This document shows positions 1 through 10,416 of a DNA stretch of 64,000 nt, piece by piece (the stretch's first letter is position 1; each line of letters opens with the position of its first letter). The translations under genes and the position numbers were made by a program. Where the stretch lies: positions 434,001-498,000 of the forward strand of contig JAMXDE010000024.1 in assembly GCA_026770025.1 (NCBI GenBank), given 5' to 3'. Source of the stretch: Craspedostauros australis. Taxonomy: Eukaryota; Bacillariophyta; Bacillariophyceae; Mastogloiales; Achnanthaceae. The notes beneath the pieces were generated by a model. That model had not been told where the DNA came from. It did not search any database and saw only the letters and a list, made by a program, of their open reading frames with translations.

Positions 1-1795
1 CCCACATCATCATCGCAGAGGACGACTTGTCTGGAGGTGAAGCCCGCAGTAACCTCCCCAGCCTCATTCAAGCAAAGGGTCTGCAGGGTGGTCTTGTTGA
101 TGGTTGGGGAGTTTGTTGGAACAAAAGTTGACAGATCGGATGGCTGCTCTGTCGGAATCATCATTTGGGTATCGCTTGTCAGCGGAGAAGGGGGCGAAAG
201 TTGGGCAATCTGTTGGGCGTTGGTCTTTGTTGATGCAGAATTGATCGACCCTTTTCACTGGTTGGGTCGCCATCGACGTCTTTGGGGCAGGCGACGGCAG
301 CATCGTAGATAATGAAGACTTTGTCGCTGTCGCAGTTGGTTTTTGTCATGCATTCGTAGCATGCGCCGCTGCTGTCACAGCCATAGTCTGGCACAATGAT
401 GTCAGTTGTCACTGAGTCACCGAATCCCAATCCCGGGCAAGCGTAGGCTGCGGCGCAGGCATTGTCGCCGATGCTCAAGCTGCCCTGAATCTTCGCAGGT
501 GATGGCAACGATGTGCATGTGCAGTCGTAGTAACCGCTCGCATGTGCTGCGGTGCATGCATATTCACCAAGGCATGCGTTGAACCCAATTCTGACGTGGC
601 TCTGGGAACGGCTGGGCCCGTACTGTTCAACGCGGTAGCCAACGCTCGCACAGGCGTAGGGTCCAACGCAGGCGCCGCTTTGTATGATGGCGTCTCTGTA
701 GGAGTATGTGCCAGCAAGGACGCAGGAAAGATAATCAGTGCAGGCCAGTTGACCAATGAAGGTGACACCGTATGTTGGGTGAGGACCATAGCAATTGGAA
801 ACATAAAGAGAGTTCATGCCGGCGCATACCCCTTTGCTGGTACAGGATGAAGCCAGGACCAATGTGTTTCGTCCCATCCTGTCGCAAGATCCAGACCCAA
901 TGCAGGCAGTGGTGGCAATGGTCATGAAACTGTAACCGTCGGCGCTGGTACAGTGATACTTCTCTGCACAGCTTGGAGCCCCAGCGTCCTGGCACATGTA
1001 GTAGATGTCCTCGCCACCAAGAGCTGTGAGCAGAGTGGTGCCGGCGGCGGACAATAGCTTCAGCTCCTCAGCTAGCAAGGGGCTGGACGCATATCGGTTG
1101 AATAGCTTGTGCGCATCCCCCTTGGTCAAGAGGCCAGCGCATGCAAAGTAATTCTGCAATCCTGGTGTGCTTCGAACAGCAGTGACGGCCTTGCGGTACG
1201 ATGTCTTGGATGGATTGCAGATGATGGTCTTCGGCTCGGATGCCTCCGGCGGAAAGCATGGCGGCGCAACATCTGGCTCGCAGGCCACGGAGATGCTGGA
1301 ATCAAATGCAAACGAGATGGTTGTCGGTGCAGATGTAGGCCCTGATGTCGGCATGCTGGTTGCTCCGCCTGTTGGCTGGTCAGTCGGTGATGAGGTAGGC
1401 CTCAGGGTTGGATTGCTGGTCGGCAAGGCAACTGGCCGCCCAGTTGGCCTTGAAGTTGGTGCCCCAGTTGGTGGCAAGGTTGGTGTAGAAGTCGGTGTTG
1501 TCGTCATTATTCAGGCCAACGCAGTTGGTGCCAATGTAGGAGAGCTGGTAGGCGAACTGGTTGGTGCCACACTGGGATTGCTGCTTGGATTGTTGGACGG
1601 TGCTCCCGTCTGTTTGTTACCCTTGACGTTCTTTGGAATGAAACCACCGTCGCCCTTCAGCAGTCTGGTTGCCTGCATCGCAACATGAAGTTCGTTGGTT
1701 GGGTCAATCAATCTATGGCCGCGAAGGATGGCATCGATCGTCTTGCATTCGGCGAGCAAGATCGCCGTGATGGTAACTGCCTTGAAGTTGAGCAT
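1..1795 (-). pseudogene. Secreted PT-rich, Cys-rich repeat protein; interrupted, and partial at the left edge
   Basis: Reading starts at ATG 1795 with a hydrophobic N-terminus that looks like a signal peptide, then a P-T-x-x-P-T linker rich in Pro, Thr and Ser. The linker frame is cut by a TGA at 1513-1511, and the same frame resumes two codons later (ATG 1507) with more P-T repeats. About 250 residues follow with evenly spaced Cys pairs in blocks such as GSGSC, SKGVC, GPYAC, GEYAC, AAYAC and SSGAC, a pattern familiar from secreted or cell-surface proteins of diatoms and relatives. That frame stops at 179. A different frame, open from about 264 to base 1, again shows P-T motifs (TFVPTNSPT) and Cys residues, so the protein probably continues off the window after a frameshift near 265-275. 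The TGA could lie in a 72-nt GT-AG intron (1520-1449, frame-preserving), in which case the gene may be alive. Function unknown. Confidence 0.6.
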
Positions 1796-2113
1796 CTTCG
1801 GTTTCCACGTGATCTTTGCTTGGTTGTGGTTTGCTGGAATGCTGTTTCTTTCCTCTCGAATTTGGACGAGCGGTTTACTATTGCTCGTATTTGCTTCAAG
1901 GCTCCTTCACACTCGTGGCTGGATTGGTACTTTCGGTTGTGTTGATGTCGTCCCTTGCGCCTTGGCGTTCATGCAGGAGGATCGTGCTGCACGGTTGCGC
2001 AGGATGCATACCGTACCACGTTGATCATGTGCGCACCGCATGTTATCGGAGAAGAAAAATGGAAACAGCAACAGTGGCAAGAATGTGGATTGGCTGAGCT
2101 GTGCATGCATCAT
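1796..2113. other. Intergenic, upstream of the Cys-rich gene
   Basis: Short overlapping reading frames on both strands but no domain, signal or repeat that I can support. It probably contains the promoter and 5' leader of the gene that starts at 1795. Confidence 0.4.
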
Positions 2114-2554
2114 TCACAGGATTGGCAGCCGAGGTGAAGACGATGTCGTGGTGATTGGCAAAGCACTGTCGTCTGCGTCGTACAGATCGCCAATGCGCTT
2201 CGTCGTATTCCGAGACGATTGGATGTTGCTGGTTTCCATTGTGAGACTGGTCAACGTGGAGTGTTGTTGGCTGTCCTGGCCTGGCACATTCTGTTGTTGC
2301 CGCGCGCAGTCATCATCTTGTCTTGCGGAGGAAGAGTCACACGATGTCTCTTCCTCTGTTGTGACTCGTTTCTCATGACGTGGAATACGTTCCCTGTGAC
2401 GTAGAAGACGGATCAGCGAGAGCAAACACACAATAGCTCTAAATATCCAATCGCCGTTTCTCCCAAAAGCAAGCAAACCAGTGACAACAAGGGGCCAAAA
2501 CTCCACAACTAGTGTTATCGTGAGTGCATCAACTGCGACCTGGAGGTAGTACAA
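2114..2554 (-). CDS. Hypothetical small membrane protein
   Basis: This 146-codon frame has two hydrophobic stretches near the N-terminus (about residues 8-30 and 36-50). A polar tail rich in Ser, Thr, Gln, Asp and Arg follows. The pattern suggests a two-helix membrane anchor with a disordered cytoplasmic or lumenal tail. I recognise no family. The frame is the longest on this strand between its two neighbours, but the low-complexity tail could be chance, so the call is weak. Confidence 0.4.
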   Translation of the reverse strand: MYYLQVAVDALTITLVVEFWPLVVTGLLAFGRNGDWIFRAIVCLLSLIRLLRHRERIPRHEKRVTTEEETSCDSSSARQDDDCARQQQNVPGQDSQQHSTLTSLTMETSNIQSSRNTTKRIGDLYDADDSALPITTTSSSPRLPIL

Positions 2555-2701
2555 GTACGCTCTGCATCCACTGCTCTATCCTCGATGTACTTGCGGTATT
2601 CTTTTCAATGTTATTAGATTAGATCGAATATGATATCGATCCTATCTGTGTGCACTATGTGCTACATACAGGTAACACAATCCTCGTTCATTGCGACATT
2701 C

Positions 2702-3769
2702 TCAAAAAGCACCATCAATGTCTGGGTTTCTGCTGTCGCAATACTGCTTCAGCTCGTCGGACAGCTTGCCCTTATCCTGCAAGGACAGCATGGTGGCATC
2801 GATGGAATTCTGCGCAATCCGTATGACATCCGCACGCGTGATGCGCAGCTTGGGCTCGTTGGCCACGGCGAGGAAGTTGTCCGTGATGTAGCCGCCAAAG
2901 TAGGCGGGATCGTCGGAGTTGATCGTGACGCAGACGCCCGCATCCAGCATCTGCTTGATGTTGTGCTCCTGCATGCTGGGAAAGACGCACAGCTTGCAGT
3001 TGGAGATGGGGCAGACCGTGAGTGGGACCTTGTCTTGCACGAGGCGTTGCATGAGTGCCGCATCTTCCGTCGCGCGCACGCCGTGATCGATGCGCCGCAC
3101 TTGCAGATCGTCCAGACTGCCCGTGATGTACGATGGCGGTCCTTCTTCGCCGGCGTGCGCGACGCAGTCGTAACCGTATCCTCGCGCCTTGGCAAAGAGC
3201 TCCTTGTACTTGGTGGGCGGATTGTCCTTCTCCGAGCTGTCCAATCCGACGGCCGCGATCTTGTCTTTGTAGGGCACGGACAATTCCAACGTCTCCATCA
3301 TGCTGGACACGGACAGATGCCGCACGAAGCACATGATGAGCTTGCTGCTCAGATCCAACTGCGTCTGCGCATCCTGCAAGGCCCGATCGAAGCCTCGCAC
3401 GACGGTGTCAAAGGCCACGCCGCGCTGCATATGGGGCTGCGGGTCGAAGAAGACCTCGGCGTGGCGCACGTGATCTTGCGTGGCGACGCGGTGCAGGTAG
3501 GACCACGCCAGATCGTAGAAGTCCTGCTCATCGACGAGCACGTCCATGCCCTGGTAGTAGAGCTTGAGGAAGTCATCCAACGACGTGAAGTTGTAGGCCT
3601 TCTGGATCTCCTCGATGGTGTCGTACGGCAACGCGATGCTGTTCTTTTTGGCCAATCGCAGCAGCAGGTCCGGTTCCAACGTGCCCTCCAAGTGGAGATG
3701 GAGTTCCACCTTGGGCATGCGGCGGATGAAGTCCTGAAGCGGAGACTCGTGGGATGCGGATGTCGTCAT
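2702..3769 (-). CDS. Adenine deaminase, Aah1 type (adenosine deaminase family)
   Basis: The 355-residue product has the length and motifs of the metal-dependent adenosine/adenine deaminase family. HLHLEG at residues 24-29 supplies two zinc-binding His. HAGEEG starts at His205, with the catalytic Glu at 208. ISNCKLCVF follows, and NSDDPAYFGGY carries the Asp pair 286-287. The DDPAYFGGY form is typical of fungal Aah1-like and bacterial adenine deaminases, whereas true adenosine deaminases usually have DDP followed by other residues. I therefore favour hydrolysis of adenine to hypoxanthine and ammonia in purine salvage, in the cytosol; adenosine deamination is the alternative. No targeting peptide is visible. 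The ATG at 3769 is the only sensible start, because the HLHLEG motif begins 23 residues later. All catalytic residues are present. GC content is high relative to the flanks. Confidence 0.9.
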   Translation of the reverse strand: MTTSASHESPLQDFIRRMPKVELHLHLEGTLEPDLLLRLAKKNSIALPYDTIEEIQKAYNFTSLDDFLKLYYQGMDVLVDEQDFYDLAWSYLHRVATQDHVRHAEVFFDPQPHMQRGVAFDTVVRGFDRALQDAQTQLDLSSKLIMCFVRHLSVSSMMETLELSVPYKDKIAAVGLDSSEKDNPPTKYKELFAKARGYGYDCVAHAGEEGPPSYITGSLDDLQVRRIDHGVRATEDAALMQRLVQDKVPLTVCPISNCKLCVFPSMQEHNIKQMLDAGVCVTINSDDPAYFGGYITDNFLAVANEPKLRITRADVIRIAQNSIDATMLSLQDKGKLSDELKQYCDSRNPDIDGAF

Positions 3770-4895
3770 TGTGGTGTTGCTGTTTTTTATGATGGTGCAT
3801 CATGATGGTACCAATGCTACAGGCCAAATGCGTTCTTTGTTCTTCCTTCACGATTCTCGGGGCATACCGCAATCGTCACAGATACCCGCTTACGACTAGT
3901 ACGATCACTTCGTCATGGTGATCGGTCGTGTCGAGATCACCTGCTCCTCACTCGTCACTTCACACTTTCTGGTTTCGTAGTCGTCTCACAACATTCAACG
4001 TGCATTATACTCATGCTCATAGGTCGAGGTACTTCCATCGCACAGACTTCGGTGCCTTTGCCACTGATCCCGACATGTATGGTACGACTATAATAGAACG
4101 GACAACAGCAATTGATGCTGAGATGATTACTCTGCCCAACGATCTACTATATTCCACCTATCTGCATCGTACGAGTACTTGGGTTAGCTCGAATAGCATG
4201 AGAGTGTTGGTGCACCACATCAACTGGAAATGGAGCAAAATGACGGCTGGTTGGACTTTGGGACCGTCGAGCGGGTAAAAGCAGAATCGCGGGTAGTGTC
4301 GCCTCAATACATCTGATTCCTCTGTGCCACAAACAATCGGCAATGGCCATGACTCCTGCCAGCAACGGGCACCAAACAAGGCAGCTGCAGTCTGCTTCGC
4401 TCCGTTCGTGGACTTGGAGAGTTCATGCTGAGTTGGAGGGTTCGATATTTATGTTACTGTACACACATGCTAATGTTGGTTCGTTGGCTGGCTGCTTTTG
4501 TTGCTGCTGTGGCTTGCGATGAGAAGTGGCATCTCGTCGCGTTGGACAGAGAGACTGGGACTTCAGGGGACCTCGAGATGGGGTCGTTCTGCATGAGCCA
4601 CGCGAAGTTCTTGAGGGACTTGAATGGTCGCATCCAGCAAGGCAGAATCTGGGAGATCTTTCCTGCTCCGTGCATGTTGTTGCTGCATTGTTGCTGCCCC
4701 GCACTCACACAATAGATCCTTCACTCGGTGCAGCCGAATGAATGTGATCATGCGCAGAATGGCGGAACAACGCAGCACTCTCGGATGTGAGGAATGGAAT
4801 GGAATGATGCAATCATCCATTGGTCGTTGAATCCGAGAACAAGAGAGGAGATCAGGTCTGATTCTGAATCACTTGTCAGATGACGAGTCTCGTCC
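3770..4895. other. Intergenic, no supported gene
   Basis: Several short frames occur on both strands. The best is 4425-4715 (+), 96 codons with a hydrophobic N-terminal segment, but nothing in it is recognisable and the opposite strand is equally open. The segment next to 3770 should carry the adenine deaminase promoter. Confidence 0.4.
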
Positions 4896-5270
4896 TCAGC
4901 CTTCCATGGAACCAAGCTCGCGCTCCAAGGCCAGCGCCAGTTCCTGCTTCGACGACATGCTGTGGCGTCGTGAACGACGTTGCTTGCCGCCCTTGGCCTT
5001 GCGGGTCCTGCGGTGGTGGTGATCCTCCATCTCCTCTTCCTCGTGGTCGTAGCCATACTCGTCTGACGATGACGCGTGGCTGTTGGTGCTGGAACTCGAC
5101 ATGCTGGCTCTGCGGCCGATGCCCACGACCAAGGCCTTGGCGCCCCCACCCAGTGCGGCGAGCGCTGACGTGGTGCGTTTGGGTCTGCTGCTGGCCCCCT
5201 GCTTTTTGGGGCGTCGGCGCTGTGGAGCCTGGTCGTCGATGGTGGACGGTGGTGCTCGTGGCGGAGGCAT
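4896..5270 (-). CDS. Hypothetical small basic Ser/Arg-rich protein
   Basis: A 124-residue frame. A Pro/Arg/Lys-rich N-terminal third is followed by a short Gly/Ala stretch, a Ser-rich segment with RRASMSSSS, an acidic patch with HEEEEMEDHHH, a second basic block and a predicted terminal helix (KQELALALERELGSMEG). RR-x-S sites could be kinase targets. The ATG at 5270 is preceded by a long A/C-rich leader with CAACAACGACAACGAC-type sequence, like the leader of the gene at 6782, which supports this start. No known domain; it looks disordered and perhaps nucleic-acid-binding, but that is only a composition argument. Confidence 0.55.
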   Translation of the reverse strand: MPPPRAPPSTIDDQAPQRRRPKKQGASSRPKRTTSALAALGGGAKALVVGIGRRASMSSSSTNSHASSSDEYGYDHEEEEMEDHHHRRTRKAKGGKQRRSRRHSMSSKQELALALERELGSMEG

Positions 5271-6781
5271 GGTGTCGTCGACTTTGTCGTTGTCGTTGTT
5301 GTAGTTGTGGATGATGCGGATGGTTGTGGCTGTGGCTGTTGTTGTGGATGGTTGTGGCTGCGGTTACGTTTTGAGACGTTCTTCCCTCTTTGACCTCAAC
5401 AAAGTGACTGATCAGTGGACTGGTGATGGGTTGATGATGATCCCAGATGCGCGAGCGACGTACTCGGTGCGCGTATGATCTATGTCGATATCCCGGTTTG
5501 CTTTGTTGACGTCCTCCCTTGTCGCAGTTCTTGCTGGTTCCAGAGAGAGGTGATGATAGAATTGTGAGCGCCTCGCAACGAAGTGCAGCCGACCGAGGGT
5601 GAGGGCCCTCCGATTCAGCACGAAGGCTGCGGCACGCTCCCATGACCAACGGCTGTTCACTGCCCACCTCCTTCGTTGGTGGCGGAGACGAGGCCTGCAC
5701 TCTCCCATCGCATCATAGATCGTGCCATGCCGCGCCACAAGGTCAACAATCACCAGAAGGGACATGGAGCTACTCGCCAGCCTTCGTTGCTTTGGCATCC
5801 GCACCTGTGGCACAGGCTATGACCACCAATCAGGTTTTGAAATCCAGAGAGCCAGGATCAACAATGCGAATCAGTCGTCACGACACCTGCGCGAATAGGC
5901 GTCTCTATGGGCACAAAGGGAGCGGAAAACTCAACTCGCTGGTCATTTCCTTTCCATGGCACCTCCATCTCGCGAACAGAAGTCAGCGGCCGCATGATCT
6001 TTCAGGATCACATTTAACCATTGCATCATCATGACACAGGCTATTTCGCATTTGCGCTTCTCACGTCCAGAAATTGTGAGAAGCGATCCCTGCAAGGCTT
6101 CTCTGCGACGTTGCTTCTTTCTTCCTCAAACGTGCTGAGCTCTGCACGCTTGTCTGTATAATGTCACACATCAATTTTGGTTTCCGCTACAAAATTGTTG
6201 TTCTGTCTGTGCCGACGATTCGTTGTTGATTCACAGAACGATGGAGAAATGCTGTCCCCCCAAAACGGGAATAGATCTCGTCTGTCTTTCTGAATTGAGA
6301 TCAGGCCACTATCACTTTGTCTGTGAAGTGTGCGTTTGGTGTCCGTCCATTCAACACATGTCGACAGCAAATGACCAAAACAAAACTCCGTTCGGCCGAT
6401 TGGTTTCTCCGGGACATCACCAACCAAAATCGGCGCCACAAAACCCCTCAAAAACGCAACTTTCAGCGCACTTGAAAGCTCTGACATGATGGCGACCCAT
6501 TGCCACAACATACAAGTCCGCGTGTGCCCGTGGTTGATGAGGGAGAACACCAAAAGGCGTTCATGTTCATCAGGCCACACATGACCTTCCTCCTTCTGAT
6601 CATAATTCGCAACAACATCGATCAAGAATCAGCAATCAAACATTCGACAATCGACAATCAAGAATCAAGAATCAGCAAGCAACAAGCAACAACCAAGAAA
6701 CCAGAAGTCTTCCAACGACGCACATAAATCGCAAACATCAACAAACAGCAAGCAACAACCAACCAATACATTCCAAACAAC
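5271..6781. other. Intergenic between divergent genes
   Basis: About 1.5 kb between the divergently transcribed genes at 5270 (-) and 6782 (+). The last 200 bases before 6782 are A/C-rich with many CAA repeats and look like a transcribed leader. A 153-codon frame at 6164-6625 (-) exists but has no family signature, and its composition does not convince me. Confidence 0.4.
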
Positions 6782-8053
6782 ATGACTGAACTCTCGCACA
6801 CAACAGCCAACACCATGAATTCCGCCACAACTACAACCACCAGCTCCCAGAACCTCAACAACAATGCCAACGGCAACGGCAATACGAACGATGACTCCCA
6901 GCTTGCATCATCGAAGACAGCTGCCGAGATGATGAGCCACGACGACACCAACGGTAAGATCTCGGAATATGGAAGGTACATGGTGCGCACCAACAAGCCG
7001 TGCACCAAGCCTGGATCCAACATGACCGCGGCGAACGGAACGACCTCGACTCTGGCAAGGGTGACACCTGTGACGACAGTCCCGCGGCCCAACATGGTTC
7101 GTCAAAACTCCTACAGCTCCATCGGCTCGATAAGCACCAAAGACTTGCTGAATGGTAGCAATCACACCAGCTGCACGCGCGTGAGCAAACTCAACGGCAT
7201 TCACGGCACGTTCGGTCTGCCTCGCGACTTCAGTTTGAGTTCGATGCAGTACACTGAGACAGCAGGCCAGGACGGCCATTCATCGATCGGCACCATGGAA
7301 AGCGACTTCGACGACGATTGTTCTTTCTTCGATGGTGATGACGATGACGATGACGACGAGGACATCGATATCCACCCCCACAGTGATAGCGGCAGCGACG
7401 ACGACGACGAAGTGGACGTGAGCGTCAGCAGTGGAGGTCGCAAGCCGTTGATGCGATCCGTCCGCGGAGCCGAAGTACGCCGCCTCCGCAAGGAGGAGGA
7501 AAAGGTCGTGAAGACCAAGAGTCACAAGAATCATTCGCGAGCTTACTCCAACAAGAACAAGGAGCTGTCGACGTCCAACCACTCCTTGCCAGACCTGATG
7601 GCGCAACGTTCCTCACACACCATGCGCAAGCCGCCCACCCGGATCGCGCGCACACCATTGGGCACATCGCAGCACGGTGCCGGCAGCGCGTGTTCTTTGG
7701 CATCATTGAGTGGCCGCGCTTCGTCAAAGGACCTGCTGTCGTCCATGTCGCGTGATTCGCTGCATGGATCCTCGCAGCATGGCGCCCTGGGATACATCCG
7801 CACATCCTCGACGCACAACTCTACATTCGACACGGGGCTGCGCGGGTCGAAGAAACCCGCGGTACGCAAGGAACTGCTGCTTGGCAACGATGGGGGTCGC
7901 CGCGGGATGAGAAGCGGCGTCGTGAGACGAAACAAGAGAACAACTGCCATCCAGCCTCCGCATGATCCAATGAACGAGGAAGAGTTCTTGGCCATGATGA
8001 GGAAGCGCGTGGCAGCCAGCATGGAAGAGGCAAGCTTGGACCTCAACCTTTGA
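6782..8053 (+). CDS. Hypothetical Ser/Asn/Asp-rich protein
   Basis: A 423-residue frame starting at an ATG directly after a CAA-rich leader. The N-terminal 60 residues are Thr/Asn/Ser-rich. Residues of about 175-215 hold an acidic run (DGDDDDDDDEDID and SDDDDE). A basic predicted helix follows (VRRLRKEEEKVVKTK), then a Ser-rich region with repeated SSKDLL/STKDLL and SQHGA motifs. The protein ends in a compact C-terminal segment (MNEEEFLAMMRKRVAASMEEA) likely to be a helix and probably the conserved part. No transmembrane or signal segment. Probably a regulatory or scaffold protein that is mostly disordered; function unknown. The unbroken frame and coherent composition make it a real gene. Confidence 0.75.
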   Translation: MTELSHTTANTMNSATTTTTSSQNLNNNANGNGNTNDDSQLASSKTAAEMMSHDDTNGKISEYGRYMVRTNKPCTKPGSNMTAANGTTSTLARVTPVTTVPRPNMVRQNSYSSIGSISTKDLLNGSNHTSCTRVSKLNGIHGTFGLPRDFSLSSMQYTETAGQDGHSSIGTMESDFDDDCSFFDGDDDDDDDEDIDIHPHSDSGSDDDDEVDVSVSSGGRKPLMRSVRGAEVRRLRKEEEKVVKTKSHKNHSRAYSNKNKELSTSNHSLPDLMAQRSSHTMRKPPTRIARTPLGTSQHGAGSACSLASLSGRASSKDLLSSMSRDSLHGSSQHGALGYIRTSSTHNSTFDTGLRGSKKPAVRKELLLGNDGGRRGMRSGVVRRNKRTTAIQPPHDPMNEEEFLAMMRKRVAASMEEASLDLNL

Positions 8054-8656
8054 AGCACTGACGTACGTATGGTACACATGCACAAGCCAAACACACAGAG
8101 AGAAACATATAATAGAGGTACCGAGATGGTCGAGGAAGGTGGCACCAAACAGACCGAACAAAGCGACATTGCAAGTACACGCAAACACGAAGACCAATCA
8201 TAGAGAGATTGAGACGCACACAGAGACAGAGGAAAGGAGATCGCTGGTATGCGCATTGGGTGCAATCGGCGGCCTCCACGTGGACAAGAGACAAACCAAA
8301 CCAAAGCATAATACATGAATAAAAGCAATAGCAAGACAAACAACGCAATGCGCAACATGCAACTCAGGCCGCCAATTGGGTTTCCCATAGAGGAAAAGAG
8401 CTTTAATCAATAGCTGTGCGCGTAGAGTACGAGTATGGTACTGCGTAAGTGGTCGCCCTCACGCCGAAGTACCAGCATGTTTCTTTGCGGTTCGGCATGA
8501 CGGAACATCACAGCACAGAATACTTTGGGTTCTTCATGTCGCGTTGGAATGCTCTGAAACGTATTTGGCGTTGCAAGAGAGAAGGGCGACATCACAAATC
8601 GTCGTCACCAGACCTAGCCCGAAACAACTCTTGCATTGCGCACGCACCCAAAAGGT
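8054..8656. other. Intergenic between convergent genes
   Basis: The genes at 6782 (+) and 8657 (-) converge here, so this stretch should hold two 3' ends. No RNA gene, repeat or further reading frame is supported. Confidence 0.4.
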
Positions 8657-9836
8657 TTAGGGCGAAGCCTTGCGCTTCAGCACCCAAACCTCCAGCAGCA
8701 CCCACTCCTCACCGGGATAGTTGGACTGCTCCAGCGGCGACATGCGTCGGTGACGCGAGGCGGTACTGCCCACGAAATCCAGATGCTTGAGCAGGATCTT
8801 CTTGGTCTCATCCGTCTTTTCGGCAGCGAAGAAACTGAGGAAGTTGACCATGGCATATCCTTCCTTGTCGGTCGCGGCGAAGGCCGCCACGAGCTGATCG
8901 ATGGCATCGAGATCCAAATACACCAACGCGGCGGCGCAGATGAAGATGTCGGCGGCCGTCATGGCGGATTCAACCTCGGCGCGGGCCGATGCGCCGCATC
9001 CGTTGAGATCGGCGACGAAGGTCTTGTCAAAGAGACCGACCTTGCTGCCGTACGCCATGGCCTGCGGGGAGATGTCGATGGCCGTGACGGTGCAATCGAA
9101 ACGACGCTTGGCGGTGATGGTGTGGCAGCTCTCGGTGTCCTTCCAGTTGTCGCGGATCTGATCGTACGACATGCCGTGGACGGTGGCCATGGTGGTGTTT
9201 CCGAAGCAGGCGCAGAGATCGACGAAGCTCAGGGTGCGGGACTTGTTGGCATCGCTCTGGATCCATGGCAGCACGAGGCGGTCGAAGGCTTGCCTGTTGA
9301 AGTTGTCCGACACATAGTCGAGCTGCAGTTTGTCATCACGTGGTTACATCGTTACATCGTGACGTCGTGACGTCGTTATTGGTAGTGTTCCATGAAGTAG
9401 AATAGGAGGAAAGGAAGAGCGAGAGAAGGGAGTTGGTGGAGGGTGGGAAGCACTGAGATGTTGATGTGCCATCAGATCATTCGCGACTTCAAAACGTGTT
9501 TGCATCTTGCATTCCGATCCTTCAAGCATGCATCCACGCAATCATCCAATTGGGTGGCAACCAACACACACACACGCATCTGCACATGCAAGCAAAGCTT
9601 TAACTGGTGATGAAGCTTCTTCACTCCCTCCTCCGTGAGCTGCCCCCGAGAAGCACCGCAACTCCATTGAAGCAGAGCTGAGCGATCAACAGACTTCAAC
9701 CCGAACTCTCCCATCGTGATCTCTCGCTCAGCCAACAACGCACCTTATCCAGGATATCCGTCTTGTAGAGAACCGGAGTGTCGGAGACGTAGATCTCGTC
9801 GAAGTGCTGCTTCTTTTCATCCGTCTTGACTGGCAT
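8657..9836 (-). CDS. Class I SAM-dependent methyltransferase-like protein, two exons
   Basis: The long frame from 9313 begins inside the protein. I place exon 1 at 9836-9744 (31 codons, MPVKTDEKKQHFDEIYV...) and exon 2 from 9322 to 8657. The intron 9743-9323 (421 nt) starts GTGCGT, ends CTGCAG, and joins in phase 0 to give DILDK-LDYVSDNF. The fold markers are a glycine-poor motif I region (FVDLCACFGNTT), the acidic end of strand 2 in AIDISPQAM (a typical ribose-binding Asp), VADLNG, and a motif IV-like FICAAALVYLDLD. The total of about 250 residues is normal for a small methyltransferase of this class. Substrate unknown. Motif I lacks the usual G-x-G-x-G pattern, so catalytic activity should not be taken for granted. 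The ATG at 9836 is chosen because it is the first in the open exon 1 frame with a CAAG context. Confidence 0.7.
9323..9743 (-). other. Intron of the methyltransferase-like gene
   Basis: GT at 9743-9742 (AAG|GTGCGT) and AG at 9324-9323 (CTGCAG|CTC). Removing it joins two frames in phase 0 and places LDYVSDN directly after DILDK. It contains stops in the joined frame. Confidence 0.65.
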
Positions 9837-10416
9837 CTTGTCTTGTCGTGTTCTTCGGTCGTTTCGTTTCTTGGTGTACAATTGATTTGTGGTTGTGGTT
9901 GGTGATGGATCTGAAAGATTTCTTTTCCAGTTTGGCGCCAAGGAGAGAATGGGCAGAATGATTGTTGACTCGTTGTGCTTCGCCACCACAAACGCAATGA
10001 CGGACGCATGACAGACAGGCGAAACAGCCGAGACCCTATCAGCAAGTCTACAACAATGAATCGAGTAGAGCCTGCTCTCTGTAGAGAGAGAGAGAGAGAA
10101 GTAGCAGTGAAGCACAGTCGTACGGTTGCGAGCCAAATGGATTAGGTGTATACGAAGGTGTGTATGAGTATGATTGAATGGCGATGTGAAGGTGGAGCGG
10201 AGTGCTCCCTATTTCATCGCATCCCGTCAAAGAGGTGTCGTGAACCGCACGTGCGATCACGATGACGCAGTGGAGATCAGTGGCGGATCGGATTGATTGC
10301 TTCCCTGCTTCAGATGATGCCGCCGAGCCATCAATGCAACCGCCAGCAAGAGCAATCAGCCGTGGTTAGTCGATCCCAACAGATCATGATCACGACAGCG
10401 GCGATGACAAGGACCT
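9837..10416. other. Intergenic with a short GA microsatellite
   Basis: Promoter side of the methyltransferase gene and 3' side of the Sec14-like gene. A (GA)n run lies at about 10,082-10,101. No further gene is supported. Confidence 0.4.

Noticed and set aside
2630..3805. 391-codon + strand frame
   Set aside because: It lies opposite the adenine deaminase gene and has the composition of an antisense shadow; the minus frame has clear catalytic motifs.
6164..6625. 153-codon minus frame
   Set aside because: No recognisable motif; overlaps the probable leader region of the gene at 6,782.
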